In this document: piece by piece, positions 35,584-46,104 of the stretch | How the letters are laid out: each line of letters begins with the position of its first letter | How positions within the stretch are numbered: position 1 is the stretch's first letter | NCBI GenBank assembly: GCA_022419385.1 | Contig: JAJUBI010000009.1 | Coordinates: forward strand, 310,001 to 374,000 | Direction: 5' to 3' | Source: Paraconiothyrium sp. Pb-2020 | Taxonomy: Eukaryota; Ascomycota; Dothideomycetes; Pleosporales; Didymosphaeriaceae | Length of the DNA stretch: 64,000 bases | The notes under the pieces: generated by a model | The model's database searches: none | What the model was told of the DNA's origin: nothing | Seen by the model: only the letters and a program-made list of their open reading frames with translations | Made by a program: the position numbers and the translations under genes

Positions 35584-36864
35584 TTACGCCTTCTTCTTCA
35601 AAGCCTCCACGAACTCCTTCGGCGGCTGTTGGTCGTATCCCTCGGGGTTATTCTCGGTCCACTTCCACAGATCCGCGCACGCATCTTCAAGCGTCAACTG
35701 CGTCTTCCACTTCAACTCCTTGTTCGCCAGCTCTGGGTTAGCTGTCAAATCCAAGACATCGCCCTGGCGGCGCGGGGCGACCTCATAGGCGAGATCACGC
35801 CCCACGACGTGGCTAAAGGCCTTGATCATCTCGAAGACGGTGGAGCCACGACCGGACCCGAGGTTCCAGGCTTTGACACCGGGCTGGTTCTCGCGCAGGT
35901 ACTTGAGCGCGACTTCGTGGCCCTTGGCGAGGTCCAGAACGTGGATGTAGTCGCGAATGGCGGTGCCGTCCTTGGATTTGTAGTCTACGCGGGACCCGTA
36001 TTAGCCACGTGACGTTAGTGGGCTTAGGATGATTGGCTTACCGTCGCCGAATACGAGAAGCTTTTCCCGCTTGCCGATAGCTACTTGCGCAAGCAAAGGA
36101 AGCAGGTTGTACGGGACGCCCTTAGGGTTCTCACCCATGATACCGCTCGGGTGGGCACCAGAAGGGTTGAAGTAACGCAGCAACGCCGCGTTCCACTTGC
36201 CGCCGTCGGTCTTACCGGCTTTCTTCGCGTTGTTGCGCTGGGCCTCAATGTGATCGGTGATCATGCCTTCGACCGTGGACTTGGTACGGCCGTAGGTGTT
36301 AGTGGGGCCAATGGGGCAGTGCTCAGGGATGGGAATCATGTTGGGGAACCGAGTGGCATCGCCATAGACGGTAGCTGAAGAGGAGAAGACGATGTTCGTG
36401 ACGTTGTGCTTGGTCATGGAGCGCAGAAGGGAGATGCTGCCTCCTACGTTGACGCGGTAGTACTCCAGGGGGATTTCTCCGGACTCTCCTACGGCCTAGA
36501 ATGGGTCTCAGCATAGTGAACTCAAGTCGAATGGCAACATCAAGGGTGTACCTTCAGGGCAGCAAAGTGGATCACGTTGTCGATGTCGGGGTGCTCGCTG
36601 AACACCTTGTCCAGAGCAGCCTCATCGTTGATATCAACTTCGTAGAACTCGGGGCGCTTGCCGCTGATGAGCTCAATGCGATTGACAACTTCTTTTGAGG
36701 AATTGTACAGGTTGTCGACAATGACGACCTTATAATCAGCCTCTAGCAGCGCCAGCGCCGTGAAAGAGCCAATGTAGCCTGTGCCACTGTGTTCAATTAG
36801 CCTACTGTTGTTATGGCGGGGCACATGATGTTTACCCGGTGACGAGGACGGAGCCGACAACCAT
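35584..36864 (-). CDS. ugeA: UDP-glucose 4-epimerase
   Basis: NAD+-dependent enzyme that interconverts UDP-glucose and UDP-galactose (Leloir pathway; supply of UDP-galactose for wall and glycoconjugates). Exons on the minus strand: 36864-36836, 36786-36552, 36495-36042 and 35984-35584, giving 372 residues. Introns are 49-57 nt with GT..AG ends. The first exon is only 29 nt, and splicing completes the Rossmann motif VTGGTGYIGS (residues 8-17). The catalytic Ser is in FSSSATVYG and the YxxxK pair is Tyr156 and Lys160 (NTYGRTK). NPSGAHPSG and NLGSGRGSTVFEM are family blocks. Unlike yeast Gal10 there is no C-terminal mutarotase domain, as usual in filamentous fungi. Galactokinase and transferase genes are not adjacent. 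Confidence 0.95.
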
Positions 36865-37551
36865 CGTGTATGTTGTGAATGTGGGAGAGGGAGAGGTGAG
36901 GAGACCGAGGTATTAAAGATCTGAGGGAGAGTGGGACAATAAATTTGTGCCTGGTTACGTGGTGGTCTTACAGATATTGAAAGGCCGTGAATTGATTTGC
37001 CAAGGCCGGGCGGAAAGATCGCCATTTTGGGCGTGGCGCCTGTCGTGCTCCTGTCGCATTCTGTACACTTTGTAGCAAGAACATTGCACCCCTTACTCTG
37101 CATGTTGAACTCTTTTTAGCATGCGAGAAACATAATTGAGTGGTTTTGCGAAGCGCTAACTATCGATATGCTGTGAGTCCTTTGTCTCGACGTGTCCTTC
37201 AACCCTGTGCATCCCAGTATTTTACCAGTGTCTCGCTGAAGTTACTCGTCCATGTGTTTGTAGCTTGGGCGAACGCATTTGCCACTGTGCAATTTGTAAA
37301 GGCCAGCACACGATATCTTTGTGAGAACGGAATTTATTCAAGCAAGGCAGGTCAACCAGGGGTTGAGACAATATCTGTTTGCGATCTATCTTCTACGTAC
37401 AGCTTTTGATCAGCTCGTGCATGTGTATACTCTGGGTATTCAACATTGCGCTCCGCGTCTTCTATGTAGCAGAGTCACTGCACGTTGCGATCGCTCGAAT
37501 CAAGTTGTTGCAGCGGACTGTGCGTAGTCTTGCGTGCGGCGAATTGCACTC
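36865..37551. other. Intergenic region upstream of the epimerase gene
   Basis: Promoter side of the epimerase gene and 3' flank of the Arc1 gene. No gene or structured element recognised. Confidence 0.45.
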
Positions 37552-38966
37552 TTATCGCACAGTAGCTCCCTTGAGAGTGGTCACCGTGCAAAGCCCCGCT
37601 GCAGTCTTCAGCTTCGCGACACCAGTCTTCTTGTCTGCACCCTCTCCTGACAGCTGTGGTACATCCTCCACATTGAATCCGACCTCCAGCGAGTCTGTGG
37701 TTGTGAAACCAGGCTGGATTGTCTCCCAAACCTTCTTCTTGGGGTTTAGCACGGCCTCTGGCTCACCCTCCCAACCGTCAAAGAACACTCGGTCGCCTGC
37801 TTTTGAGTCCGCTGGAGGGTTCACAAGCTCCACGGGTCCCTTGTGGCTGTCCTCACCCTCAGCTACTCTGGGGGAAGCCGCCAATACCATAGCGCAGGAC
37901 TTGATGCCACGCATGGTGACGGGCTTCAGGTTGCACACTGTGACGATCTTGCGATTCTGCATCTCCTCAAGCGGGATAAGTCCGTTAAGACCCGAGCATA
38001 CTGTTCGCACGACCTGACCCTCGTACTCGGATGTGTTATCGGTGCCAGCGGGGTCACCGCAGGCGATCGTACTGACGTACAGTGAATCGGCGTTGGGGTG
38101 TCGCTCGGCCTTCAAGATGTGTCCAACGCGAAGATCGATGAGACACGGTGAAAGAGGCTTCTCGACTGGAGGTCTATAGCTAGGTTAGCGCAAAAAGGTC
38201 TCGTCACGGAGCGTCACACTTACGCCTTCTGGGGTTTCGGCTGCTTCGGCTTCTTCTCCTTCTTTTGGGTCGGGGCACCCTCGGGTGCTCCTCCAGCCTT
38301 GCCAGTTACAGTTGAGGCCACAGCTTCACCGGCGGCCTGCGCTTTGTCCTTGACCTGATCTTTCTTGCTCTTCTTGTCTCCAGCCGCCTGGTCGCCAGTC
38401 AGTGTAGTTGGTGTAGCACCGCCTGTTGCTGCAGCATTGGCGGCCGCGGCCTCCTTCTCCTTCTTCTTGCGCTCCTTTTCAGCCTTTGCATCGATGGGCT
38501 TGATCTTGAACACAACGTTGTCCGCGTCAATGTTGACCTTGTTGTCTAGCTTCAGACCAAAGAGTGGAGAGTTCTGCACAAAGTCGACATGGCGGACGAT
38601 GTGGTGGTATCCCTGCTCTCCAGTCCTCTCCTCAGCGCTCCAATTTGACACAACGGGCGCGAGCTTCTGGTAGAGGGCGATGTCAGCGACGGATGGCTTC
38701 GCGCCGAGGACCGTGGTCCGACTGGCCAGGTGGGTATTCAGCGAGGAAAGACGCTCAGAAGCCTTTGCGACATCCTCGCCCTCAGCGGCAATGTGTGAGG
38801 CAGAGGTTAGCCACTGGCTGAGCTCAGCTTTGTCGGCGTCGGTGTAGGTAATAGAAGGGAAAAGAGCCTGAGAGGCTTTGACGGCATCGGTCTCAGCGAA
38901 TGCGTCGTTCGGAGCGTGGGTCTTCAGGAAGGTGAGAAGGCTCTCGTCGAGGGTAGCGGTTGCCAT
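37552..38966 (-). CDS. ARC1: Arc1-like tRNA-binding aminoacyl-tRNA synthetase cofactor
   Basis: Cofactor that binds tRNA and, in yeast, tethers Met- and Glu-tRNA synthetases. Exons 38966-38224 and 38173-37552 (50-nt intron, GTAAGT..CTATAG) give 454 residues from MATATLDE. Residues ~1-165 resemble the GST-like N-terminal domain. Residues ~165-245 are a Lys/Ala-rich linker ending KKEKKPKQPKPQK. The C-terminal ~200 residues are an EMAPII/OB-fold tRNA-binding domain: IDLRVGHILKAERHPNADSLYVS, VRTVCSGLNGLIP and NLKPVTMRGIKSCAMVLAAS. The same frame is open upstream to an ATG at 39224 (86 more codons). From the in-frame ATG at 39161 the extra 65 residues are Arg/Ser/Thr-rich and lack acids early on, like a mitochondrial presequence. 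I give the cytosolic start because it matches the family. Confidence 0.9.
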
Positions 38967-39481
38967 GGCGGGCAGTGCGGGGCGGAAGAAGTCGATTAAC
39001 AGTGGCTGTAGCGGGGTAAAGAAGGTAGGCAGCAAGTTGTTCGGGGTGAAAGCTGTGCTGTGTAGCCGCGTGGGGATCGCGTATGACGGGCGCGTGTGTG
39101 GTGGAGGCTTGTGGCGGGAGAATTGGCAAAGACTGCTCCGCAGGCGAGTAGCAGAGAGCATGTGGAATATTCGCATCAGTGACTCAATGTGCAGCCAGCA
39201 GCAAAATCCACCGAGGGGCACCACTGGAACGCGTCAAGCTTCGCGCACGCGCACAGGCCTCCGTACGGCGTCCATCGTTGAAGAGTGAACATGGCCCGAC
39301 ATGTTGCAGATTCCATTTCTGCTTTCCATCGATTCTTGTGATATTGCGCCCATGGATCCATCCAGGCACGACCATCGGTGGCTGTGACGCCACTGGCAGG
39401 CAGATACCCCGCGTCGCGTACAAGAGCTGCTCCTGACCACACTGAACTGAACTGCTCTCTGCACACCTCCCACCCACAAAC
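38967..39481. promoter_or_regulatory. Divergent intergenic region, ARC1 / UCH gene
   Basis: Holds both promoters. It overlaps the possible 5' extension of ARC1 (to 39224), which would leave about 257 bp between coding starts if the longer form is made. Confidence 0.4.
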
Positions 39482-40339
39482 ATGGCGTCTCCAAGGCCCA
39501 CCTCGCCCCCGGCGAAGAAGAGCTTCATACCTCTGGGTACGTCATTCCGTTCACTCAGGGGCGCTCTTTAACAGCACTAGAGAACAATCCTGAAGTGATG
39601 AGCGCACTCGTACACAAGCTGGGTCTCAACAAGAAGCTCGCGTTCCACGATGTTTTCAGCATCGACGAGCCCGAATTGCTCTCCTTTGTGCCTCGCCCCG
39701 CCTATGCTCTATTACTCATATTCCCGGTCAACGAGACGTATGAGAAGTTCCGCATTGAAGAAGACAAGGATCGTCCAGAGTATGAAGGGAGCGGTCCCAA
39801 TGAAGAGGTCATCTGGTACAAGCAGACAATCAGCAACGCTTGCGGCTTGATGGGCCTCCTGCATGGAGTCTCAAACGGCTCGGCGCGAGAGCATATTGGT
39901 CCGTACCACCGCTTGCTGAATCGTGTCTGCCACGTAAAGACTGACACATAATCTAGATCCTGACTCGAACTTGGCGCGGTTGCTGCGCGATGCCATACCG
40001 CTCAAACCCAAAGAACGAGCGGACCTACTCTACGAATCTGATGCCCTGGAAGCCGCACATCAAGAGGCTGGAGCAAGGGGCGATACTGCCGCACCCGCCG
40101 CCGAAGCCGATGTCGATTTGCACTACGTGTGCTTCGTGAAATCACAGAACAGCAACTTGTGGGAGATGGATGGTCGTCGCAAAGGTCCCTTGAACCGTGG
40201 GCAGCTTGCTGCCGACGAAGATGTGCTCAGTGACAAGGCTTTGGACCTTGGCGTGCGGAGCTTCCTCAAGCGTGAGGCAGCTGCTGGGGGCGGCGACCTG
40301 CGCTTCTCGCTGATCGTCCTCGCTGAATCATTTGAATGA
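39482..40339 (+). CDS. YUH1: Ubiquitin C-terminal hydrolase, UCH (C12) family
   Basis: Cysteine protease that removes small adducts from the ubiquitin C-terminus, possibly also processing Rub1/NEDD8 (yeast Yuh1, human UCHL3). Exons 39482-39536, 39581-39898 and 39957-40339 give 251 residues. Introns are 44 and 58 nt; the second has an atypical GTCCGT donor. The catalytic set is complete: Gln100 and Cys106 in KQTISNACG, His180 in DLHYVCFV and Asp196 in LWEMDG. The active-site crossover loop region (~130-165, RDAIPLKPKERADLL and following) is family-like. The first exon encodes a short Pro/Ser-rich start, MASPRPTSPPAKKSF. Divergent from ARC1. Confidence 0.93.
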
Positions 40340-41002
40340 AAGCACAGCAAAGCAACTGCTCAATGTATGATGCACGCGAACGCGAGAGACATTACCGAAA
40401 GCGGCAACTTTCAACGATTATCGCGCGGCAGTGCCTCAAATCTGTCTTACCGCGCGGGTGGAATGAGATTCACCGTTGAAGTGCTTTCAGAGCGGACAAC
40501 ATGTCTCTCAAGAGTGCATTACACGTGAGGGAGGACTGTCAGCGAATTAAAAGGAAGAGAATGCCAACACCTGGCCGTTGGTTGATGACTAGTCGTGTCT
40601 GCGGAGCTCGGGAATGATTTATACAAAAGCTAGGTTTGGACTAACAGATACTCACTTTCGATGCTTTTCACTCTGCAATAACCTCACGGGAGTCGGCTCG
40701 TTCGTGCGGAAACGCTACCGAAGACTCGGAGCGAGTGTGCCATTCCTTTGTGTCTCACCTGTTTCCGGCATCATCGTCCCTCGAAATTCCATTGGAATCT
40801 CAACTTGCTAACTCTAAGTAATCAACGTCGCAATAGCCACCATCAGAAACATGTACGGTTGGTCCACCCATTGTCGTAGAAGCAACACCCGACCACACGC
40901 GACAAGCAAACCAAAACTTTCATATATCATACCTATCGCCTGTCGCGTCTCCGACGAGTCAATTGACACCCGTTCGCAGATGACTATCCGCAGCAGATCA
41001 AT
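40340..41002. other. Intergenic region upstream of the GPCR gene
   Basis: Promoter and leader region of the downstream receptor. Short plus-strand frames (40614-40811, 40851-41207) have no recognisable content. Confidence 0.45.
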
Positions 41003-43023
41003 ATGCCGAACGTCAGGGATATCAAATACTTGCGAGTATATCGATTGTTCAATCTCTCATCCGTATTCTACTCTTATGTGCCCATGCTTTTCACAGCAAC
41101 CTCGCTTTTCACAAAAGCTGTTTCTTCTCCCGTGCCGGATGTGTCGCACTACAACGGTCCTGCAACCAATACCCAGCTCTACAACCCTCAGGGTACCTAC
41201 AACGTGAGGGTCGCCGGAGCAGCCTGCGCTGCCATCAGCGTGGTAGCTTCGTTCATTGTCATTTACTGGTTTTGCCGCATGGAAAAACGCTTTCGCCACA
41301 GGTGCGTCATGTCACACAGAGCCATATCATCAAATTGACCGTGATTAGACTCATCATGCTCTTGATAGTTGGAGATTTGATGAAAGCAATGTGGTTGTTT
41401 TTACAGGCAGTCTTGTCGCTTGCCCGCGGAACAACCAATACGGAAAGTGCGTTTTGCCAGTCCAGTGGATTTCTGGTACAGTTTGGCACTGAAGAAAGTG
41501 GTCAGTGCATTTACAATTGTTTCTCGATGATTTACCAACGCCGCATTGCAGATTTCGCCGTGCTGTGTATTGCAGTTCACAGCGCGTTACAAGTGTTCCG
41601 ACCCTCCAACATGGTCCACTCGGAAGGCTTGTCTCCATATCGGAATTATGTTTATATCGGTGCATTACTCATCCCCGCCCTTATGGCCGCTTTGGCTTTC
41701 ATCAACCCGCGATGGGGCTATATGTCGCAAGGCCCTTATTGCTCGCTTCCCTTGAGACCATTCTGGTACCGCCTGGCGCTGCAATGGATCCCTCGCTATA
41801 TGATCACCATAATCATCCTTGCCCTCGCAATCGCAATTTATGCTCATGTCGGGTTTGAATTCCGCTCGATCTCGAATCCGGTCAAAGACACCAAACCTTC
41901 CGTCTCAAGCATTGCCCAAGACCAATCTGTGGATGGCCTGGAGGACGGTCTAGCATCTGGCCCCGAGCTGTTACAATATCAGGTGAACCAATTCCGCAGA
42001 GACTCTTCGGTGGTCTCCATGATGGGGGCATCACGCAGAGTATCTGGTGTGGCTACAGTGGGCTCTCATCCCGAAATTGCCAATGACTTACTGGATCGCT
42101 GCTATATGCTTCCGGAATTACAGGCATACGACACCGCCAATATGGGAGACACATCCATCGCCGACAAGGAGAATGAACCTCCCCGAAATGGCAGCGGGGA
42201 CAAATTTGACGGGAACACTTCACCGTTGTCAGAGGAGCCATCCCAGCACCTGGAACGCCAACTAGCTCAAAAAAGGGCCCGCATCCACCGCCAATTGCGC
42301 CTTATGTTCATCTATCCCATAGTCTACATTCTCATCTGGCTATTCCCCTTCATCAACCACTGCATGACATACAAAGACGAGTTCGCAGCACATCCACTAT
42401 ACTGGCTATCTCTGATTAATGTCATCTGCCTCACTTCCATGGGTGCCGTTGATTGCCTAGTCTTCTCCCTCCGCGAGCGTCCATGGCGCCACATTCCATC
42501 CTCCGACGGCTCCTTCCTCGGCTCCTTCATGTGGTGGCACACCTTTCCGCACGCCAACAGCGCCTCCCTACCCCCACATCTCCGCCCTAACGAGCTACTG
42601 CCCCGCACGACGAACCCAGACGCAACCCCATGCACGCCTCTCGTGCAGCGGGAACCCGAGGGTTGGAGAGGCGGCATGATGCGTACGGGTAGGAATGCAG
42701 TTACACATAGCAGAAACAGTAGCTCGGAGTATTCGAGGACGCAGGCTGGGATGGCAAGGATGAGGCTGGAGTTAGAAAAGGAGGACCGCAGGTTGGCGAA
42801 TAAGGCTTCAGAAGATGAAATGGCGAGCAGGATGCCCAAGGGGGGGAGAGGATCGACATTCACTGGATTGGAGACTATCGAGAGTCCGGCGGAGGAGAAG
42901 AAGGTGGAGCTTGGGGTAATGGAGGAGAGGATGATGGGTGACGACGCGGCATCAGTGGGAGGCGAGGAGCAGGCGGGTGGGCAGAGCAGAGGTAGTGCGG
43001 GAGTTGTGCTCGAGCAGAAGTGA
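41003..43023 (+). CDS. Git3/Gpr1-type G-protein-coupled receptor
   Basis: Seven-helix plasma-membrane receptor of the family that senses carbon sources and feeds cAMP signalling (S. pombe Git3, yeast Gpr1). Exons 41003-41301, 41349-41500 and 41552-43023 give 640 residues. Introns of 47 and 51 nt are removed in phase; the first restores KRFRHRLIMLLIVGDLMKAMW. Helix 1 is near 70-92, followed by four more before a long cytoplasmic third loop (~275-405) full of Ser, Asp and Glu. The Git3 C-terminal block then starts at RARIHRQLRLMFIYPIVYILIWLFPF, with helix 7 near VICLTSMGAVDCLVFSLRERPW. The ~200-residue tail is hydrophilic and ends in Gly/Glu-rich sequence. The ligand cannot be told. Which Aspergillus Gpr subclass it belongs to needs a tree. 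Confidence 0.88.
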
Positions 43024-44745
43024 GTTCGACAATGGTCAACGTAGCATATTCGCGGCTGTTGCATTTGGTTGGGGACGTTAGTCGACTGGGGGGATAGTGC
43101 TTTGAGTTTCCTTGTCGTATGAGTGTTTGCATGTTTGCATGTTTGCATTTGAGGCTGGCCAGCCTCCATTAATATCTAGTAATCATCTATTATCTCTTTC
43201 CGCGTGGGACACTTGGGATGGAGGCCATTGAGGAATTCCAGAGGACTGGTTTGCACACTGTTGTACGTACACGAACGTGATTACATCCGGCATAACATAA
43301 GCACTTACCCATAGTCAGCGGTGGATGACTCTTGGTTGCGGCCTTGTTGCTCACTGTTGGGTCATCGTAGGATGGAAATGAGGTGTGCGATGCAGAATTT
43401 AATTGTAGTAAGTGATCGCTTTGTGGTTTTAATTAGCTACATCGGGTACCATGGTTCTATTATAAGCATCACCACTTAACAGATAACGAAACACCAACAA
43501 GGCCTAGCGAGTACCACCGAGCGATGGGCGAAGCTTGGGTTTTAACAGTAGCATCATCGCACCGAGTAGCATCATGTATAGCAACCGTCAGTTGGCCTAC
43601 ACGCCCACACCGTATATTCCGCGGTCAATGCTCTCTGCAACTATCAACACCAAAGCTTTTCCCACGAACGTTGCCTAACAGCACGTGATCAAAATGCCCA
43701 AAGAAGACATCACTGATGGGAGCTGCGCCGCTGCTTCGCCTCAGTGCCGTCTTGGATGCATCTCTTGGGTACTGCGACTTCATGTGCCCCACTATGAGGC
43801 ACGACAAAACATTGGAGATCACTGATGATCGGCCATCACAAGGCTCATACATCTGTTCATGCATAGCTAGGGATGTGCCTTGACGATACCGTTCTCGTAT
43901 TACGCCGCATTAAAGACGGTAATTACGGTATCTTAGATCGAATACGGTGACGCTAAGCCGGGTATATACGACTGTTAGCCCTTACGGCTATCTAAGGGCT
44001 GACTGAGCTAACACTTAACTAGATATATCTATATATAACTAGATGTAACCTACTATAGATACTGCTAAGTGTCACAGGACCGGAGCCTTTTCAAGATGAT
44101 ATATATCTATTCAGTATGAAGTATGAGTGATTGTGCTCCGTGAGCATGTACAGGGTGTAGGCACGTCGGTTTGGATTCTTGTAGCGTGAATCCTGCGTCT
44201 TGCCTTTGAGGATATCAATCGTAAACACCTTATTGGCTGATACCGTTGACTTGCAACGAAAACTACCTCTTACAAGGGGTGTCAGCGCTTCAAGGAAAAC
44301 CGACGCGCCTACACCTTGTACGCTAGCTACATGCATCCCGGCGCTTCTGCCACACTAAGACATTTACGTGGATAAAAATTGAGACACCGTATCGGCACAT
44401 CCGTGTGCATAGCCAATCTAGGTCGAGTCCGTCAAGGCGTATGAGCTCGCATCGGATTTCCGCTATGCGGCACAGTTGGGATGTTCTCCCGAGCGGCACG
44501 GGCTCTAATTATAGCCAGCCTTTTGAGCATATGACGACATTTCTCCCAATTGCAAGTCTCTACCTTACTCCACACCTACTTCCCGGAATGTAAGTAGCCA
44601 CATGCGTGTCCTACGGTTTTTCTTCTATATATTGTCTTAATAACACTAGGAGGTCTTATTTACTAAGAAGATTTGAATCTGAATCTGACTTACGAATAAA
44701 GACGTTGGCGCATTTATTCTACCTTTTTGTATCTCTCAGTGCGAT
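43024..44745. other. Intergenic region with a TA-rich island
   Basis: No intact gene. The part from about 43880 to 44100 is markedly richer in TA steps than the rest of the window, with an 8-bp inverted repeat at 43977-44000. A minus-strand frame of 81 codons at 44091-44336 borders the island; it could be a fragment of a decayed element but is not recognisable. Confidence 0.45.
43900..44075. repeat. TA-rich island, possible RIP-decayed element relic
   Basis: Dense TA/AT steps (for example ATATATCTATATATAAC near 44021) in an otherwise GC-balanced window, plus the inverted repeat AGCCCTTA..TAAGGGCT at 43977-43984 and 43993-44000. This is what repeat-induced point mutation leaves behind, but no parent element can be named. 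Confidence 0.3.
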
Positions 44746-46104
44746 ATGGCTTGTTCCAAACTCGACGAGCTACCAGCGGAACTGTTACGCAAGATTGCAG
44801 TGGGACTGCCTTCCAGCGCAGCCCTGGCATTGGTGTTGACCTGTCGTTCTATCCACGTTGCCTGCAATGATTGGACCGTATGGCGAGAAGTGGTAGCTGC
44901 GCATTCCTCGTTGGGAGATTCCGCCCTAGCGATACTGGGCTCTTTGACGAAATCAGATTGGAAACGGTATGTGGTGGCAGACGCTTTGGCCAGCGGGGAC
45001 AGACCATTGGACCAATGCGATGTGGAAAGGTGGCTACCACATATGATGATATTACATCGTACGTAATACCCCTGAATTCCAGGAGATCATCACAACTTGC
45101 TAATAAGGCTACCGGTTACCACAGACTCTGCAGCTCTTTCCAGAGATAACCCCAAGCTTCCCCCGCTGTGCGATACTATTTGCGATATTACCATAGGATT
45201 CGACCTCACGAACTCTGAAAAACCATGGGAAGATCATGAAACGTGTATTGCCAACATACCCCTTCCCTGGGACCTCCAGACCTGGAAGTATGCCCAAGCA
45301 ACTAGCTTTTGCATCACCTCACAGCTGCTAGCCAGAACCACCCTATGCCAGACTGAAAAGCCTCCCCAACGTCTTCGCACTGTCCAGTGGCTTCGTCTTA
45401 CCGATTGCTATGGTCACAACGTCCGGACTGAAGACGACTCTGTCCAACACATGGCTATGCTTCAAGCCCTTGCAAATCGAGCTGTTGTTTTTTTCTACGA
45501 AGAGCTTCAGTGGGTCCTCTCCAACAATTCGGGATTCGGCGCAAGCACGGCTGGGCTCATGGCTCTGCCGACTATCTCGACTCTTCCAATTCCCGCGCTC
45601 TCCCCACCAGTGCCTCTGGTACCAGACGCACTCGAGTCGTTCAGCACATGCCATCTTCCCATGATGACTGAGCCAAGCTTCTTCTTAGACGACGAGTGGA
45701 CAGGGTACAATTTCCCAGAGGTCTCGAATGCTGAAATCTCAGGGTTTGAAGGGGTAGGGGGCCACAACCCTGAGGTCGTAGATGAGCGCTTATATGAGCT
45801 GCCTAATCCTCGTTATCCCTTCAGAGTAGAGCGGTTTATACGCTTTCACTTTGTAAGAGAATGGGCAGGTGGCAGTCAATACTTACTAGAATCGAACTGT
45901 TATCACACGCAGTTTCGTATGAACATGCTGAGAATAATAGTGAACAAGACCAACGGGCATCTGAAGATTTCGCACATGATGCCTTACCTCTCTGAGTGGG
46001 TGGTAGTGGATGGGGTGATGACGCCTTTTGGGATCGTAGCATCGTTTGGAATGAGGGGTATGTGGACCTGGTACTGGAAATGCAGCTGGTCGTCAGCCAA
46101 GTGA
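44746..46104 (+). CDS. F-box protein of unknown target
   Basis: Exons 44746-45058 and 45125-46104 (66-nt intron, GTACGT..CCACAG) give 430 residues. An F-box fills residues ~5-48 (LDELPAELLRKIAVGLPSSAALALVLTCRSI in its hallmark order of Leu/Pro/Leu), then WREVVAAHSSLG and DWKRYVVADAL, as seen in F-box proteins that load SCF ubiquitin ligases. The rest has no repeat substrate domain (no LRR, Kelch or WD40) that I can recognise. It contains aromatic-rich segments such as PWDLQTWKYAQATSF and VERFIRFHFVREW, and ends in MWTWYWKCSWSSAK. It may use an unnamed lineage-specific recognition domain. An alternative acceptor in the intron would break the frame. Confidence 0.8.

Noticed and set aside
41003..46104. 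GPCR plus F-box gene as a functional cluster
   Set aside because: Separated by 1.7 kb including a TA-rich island, with no shared pathway evidence.
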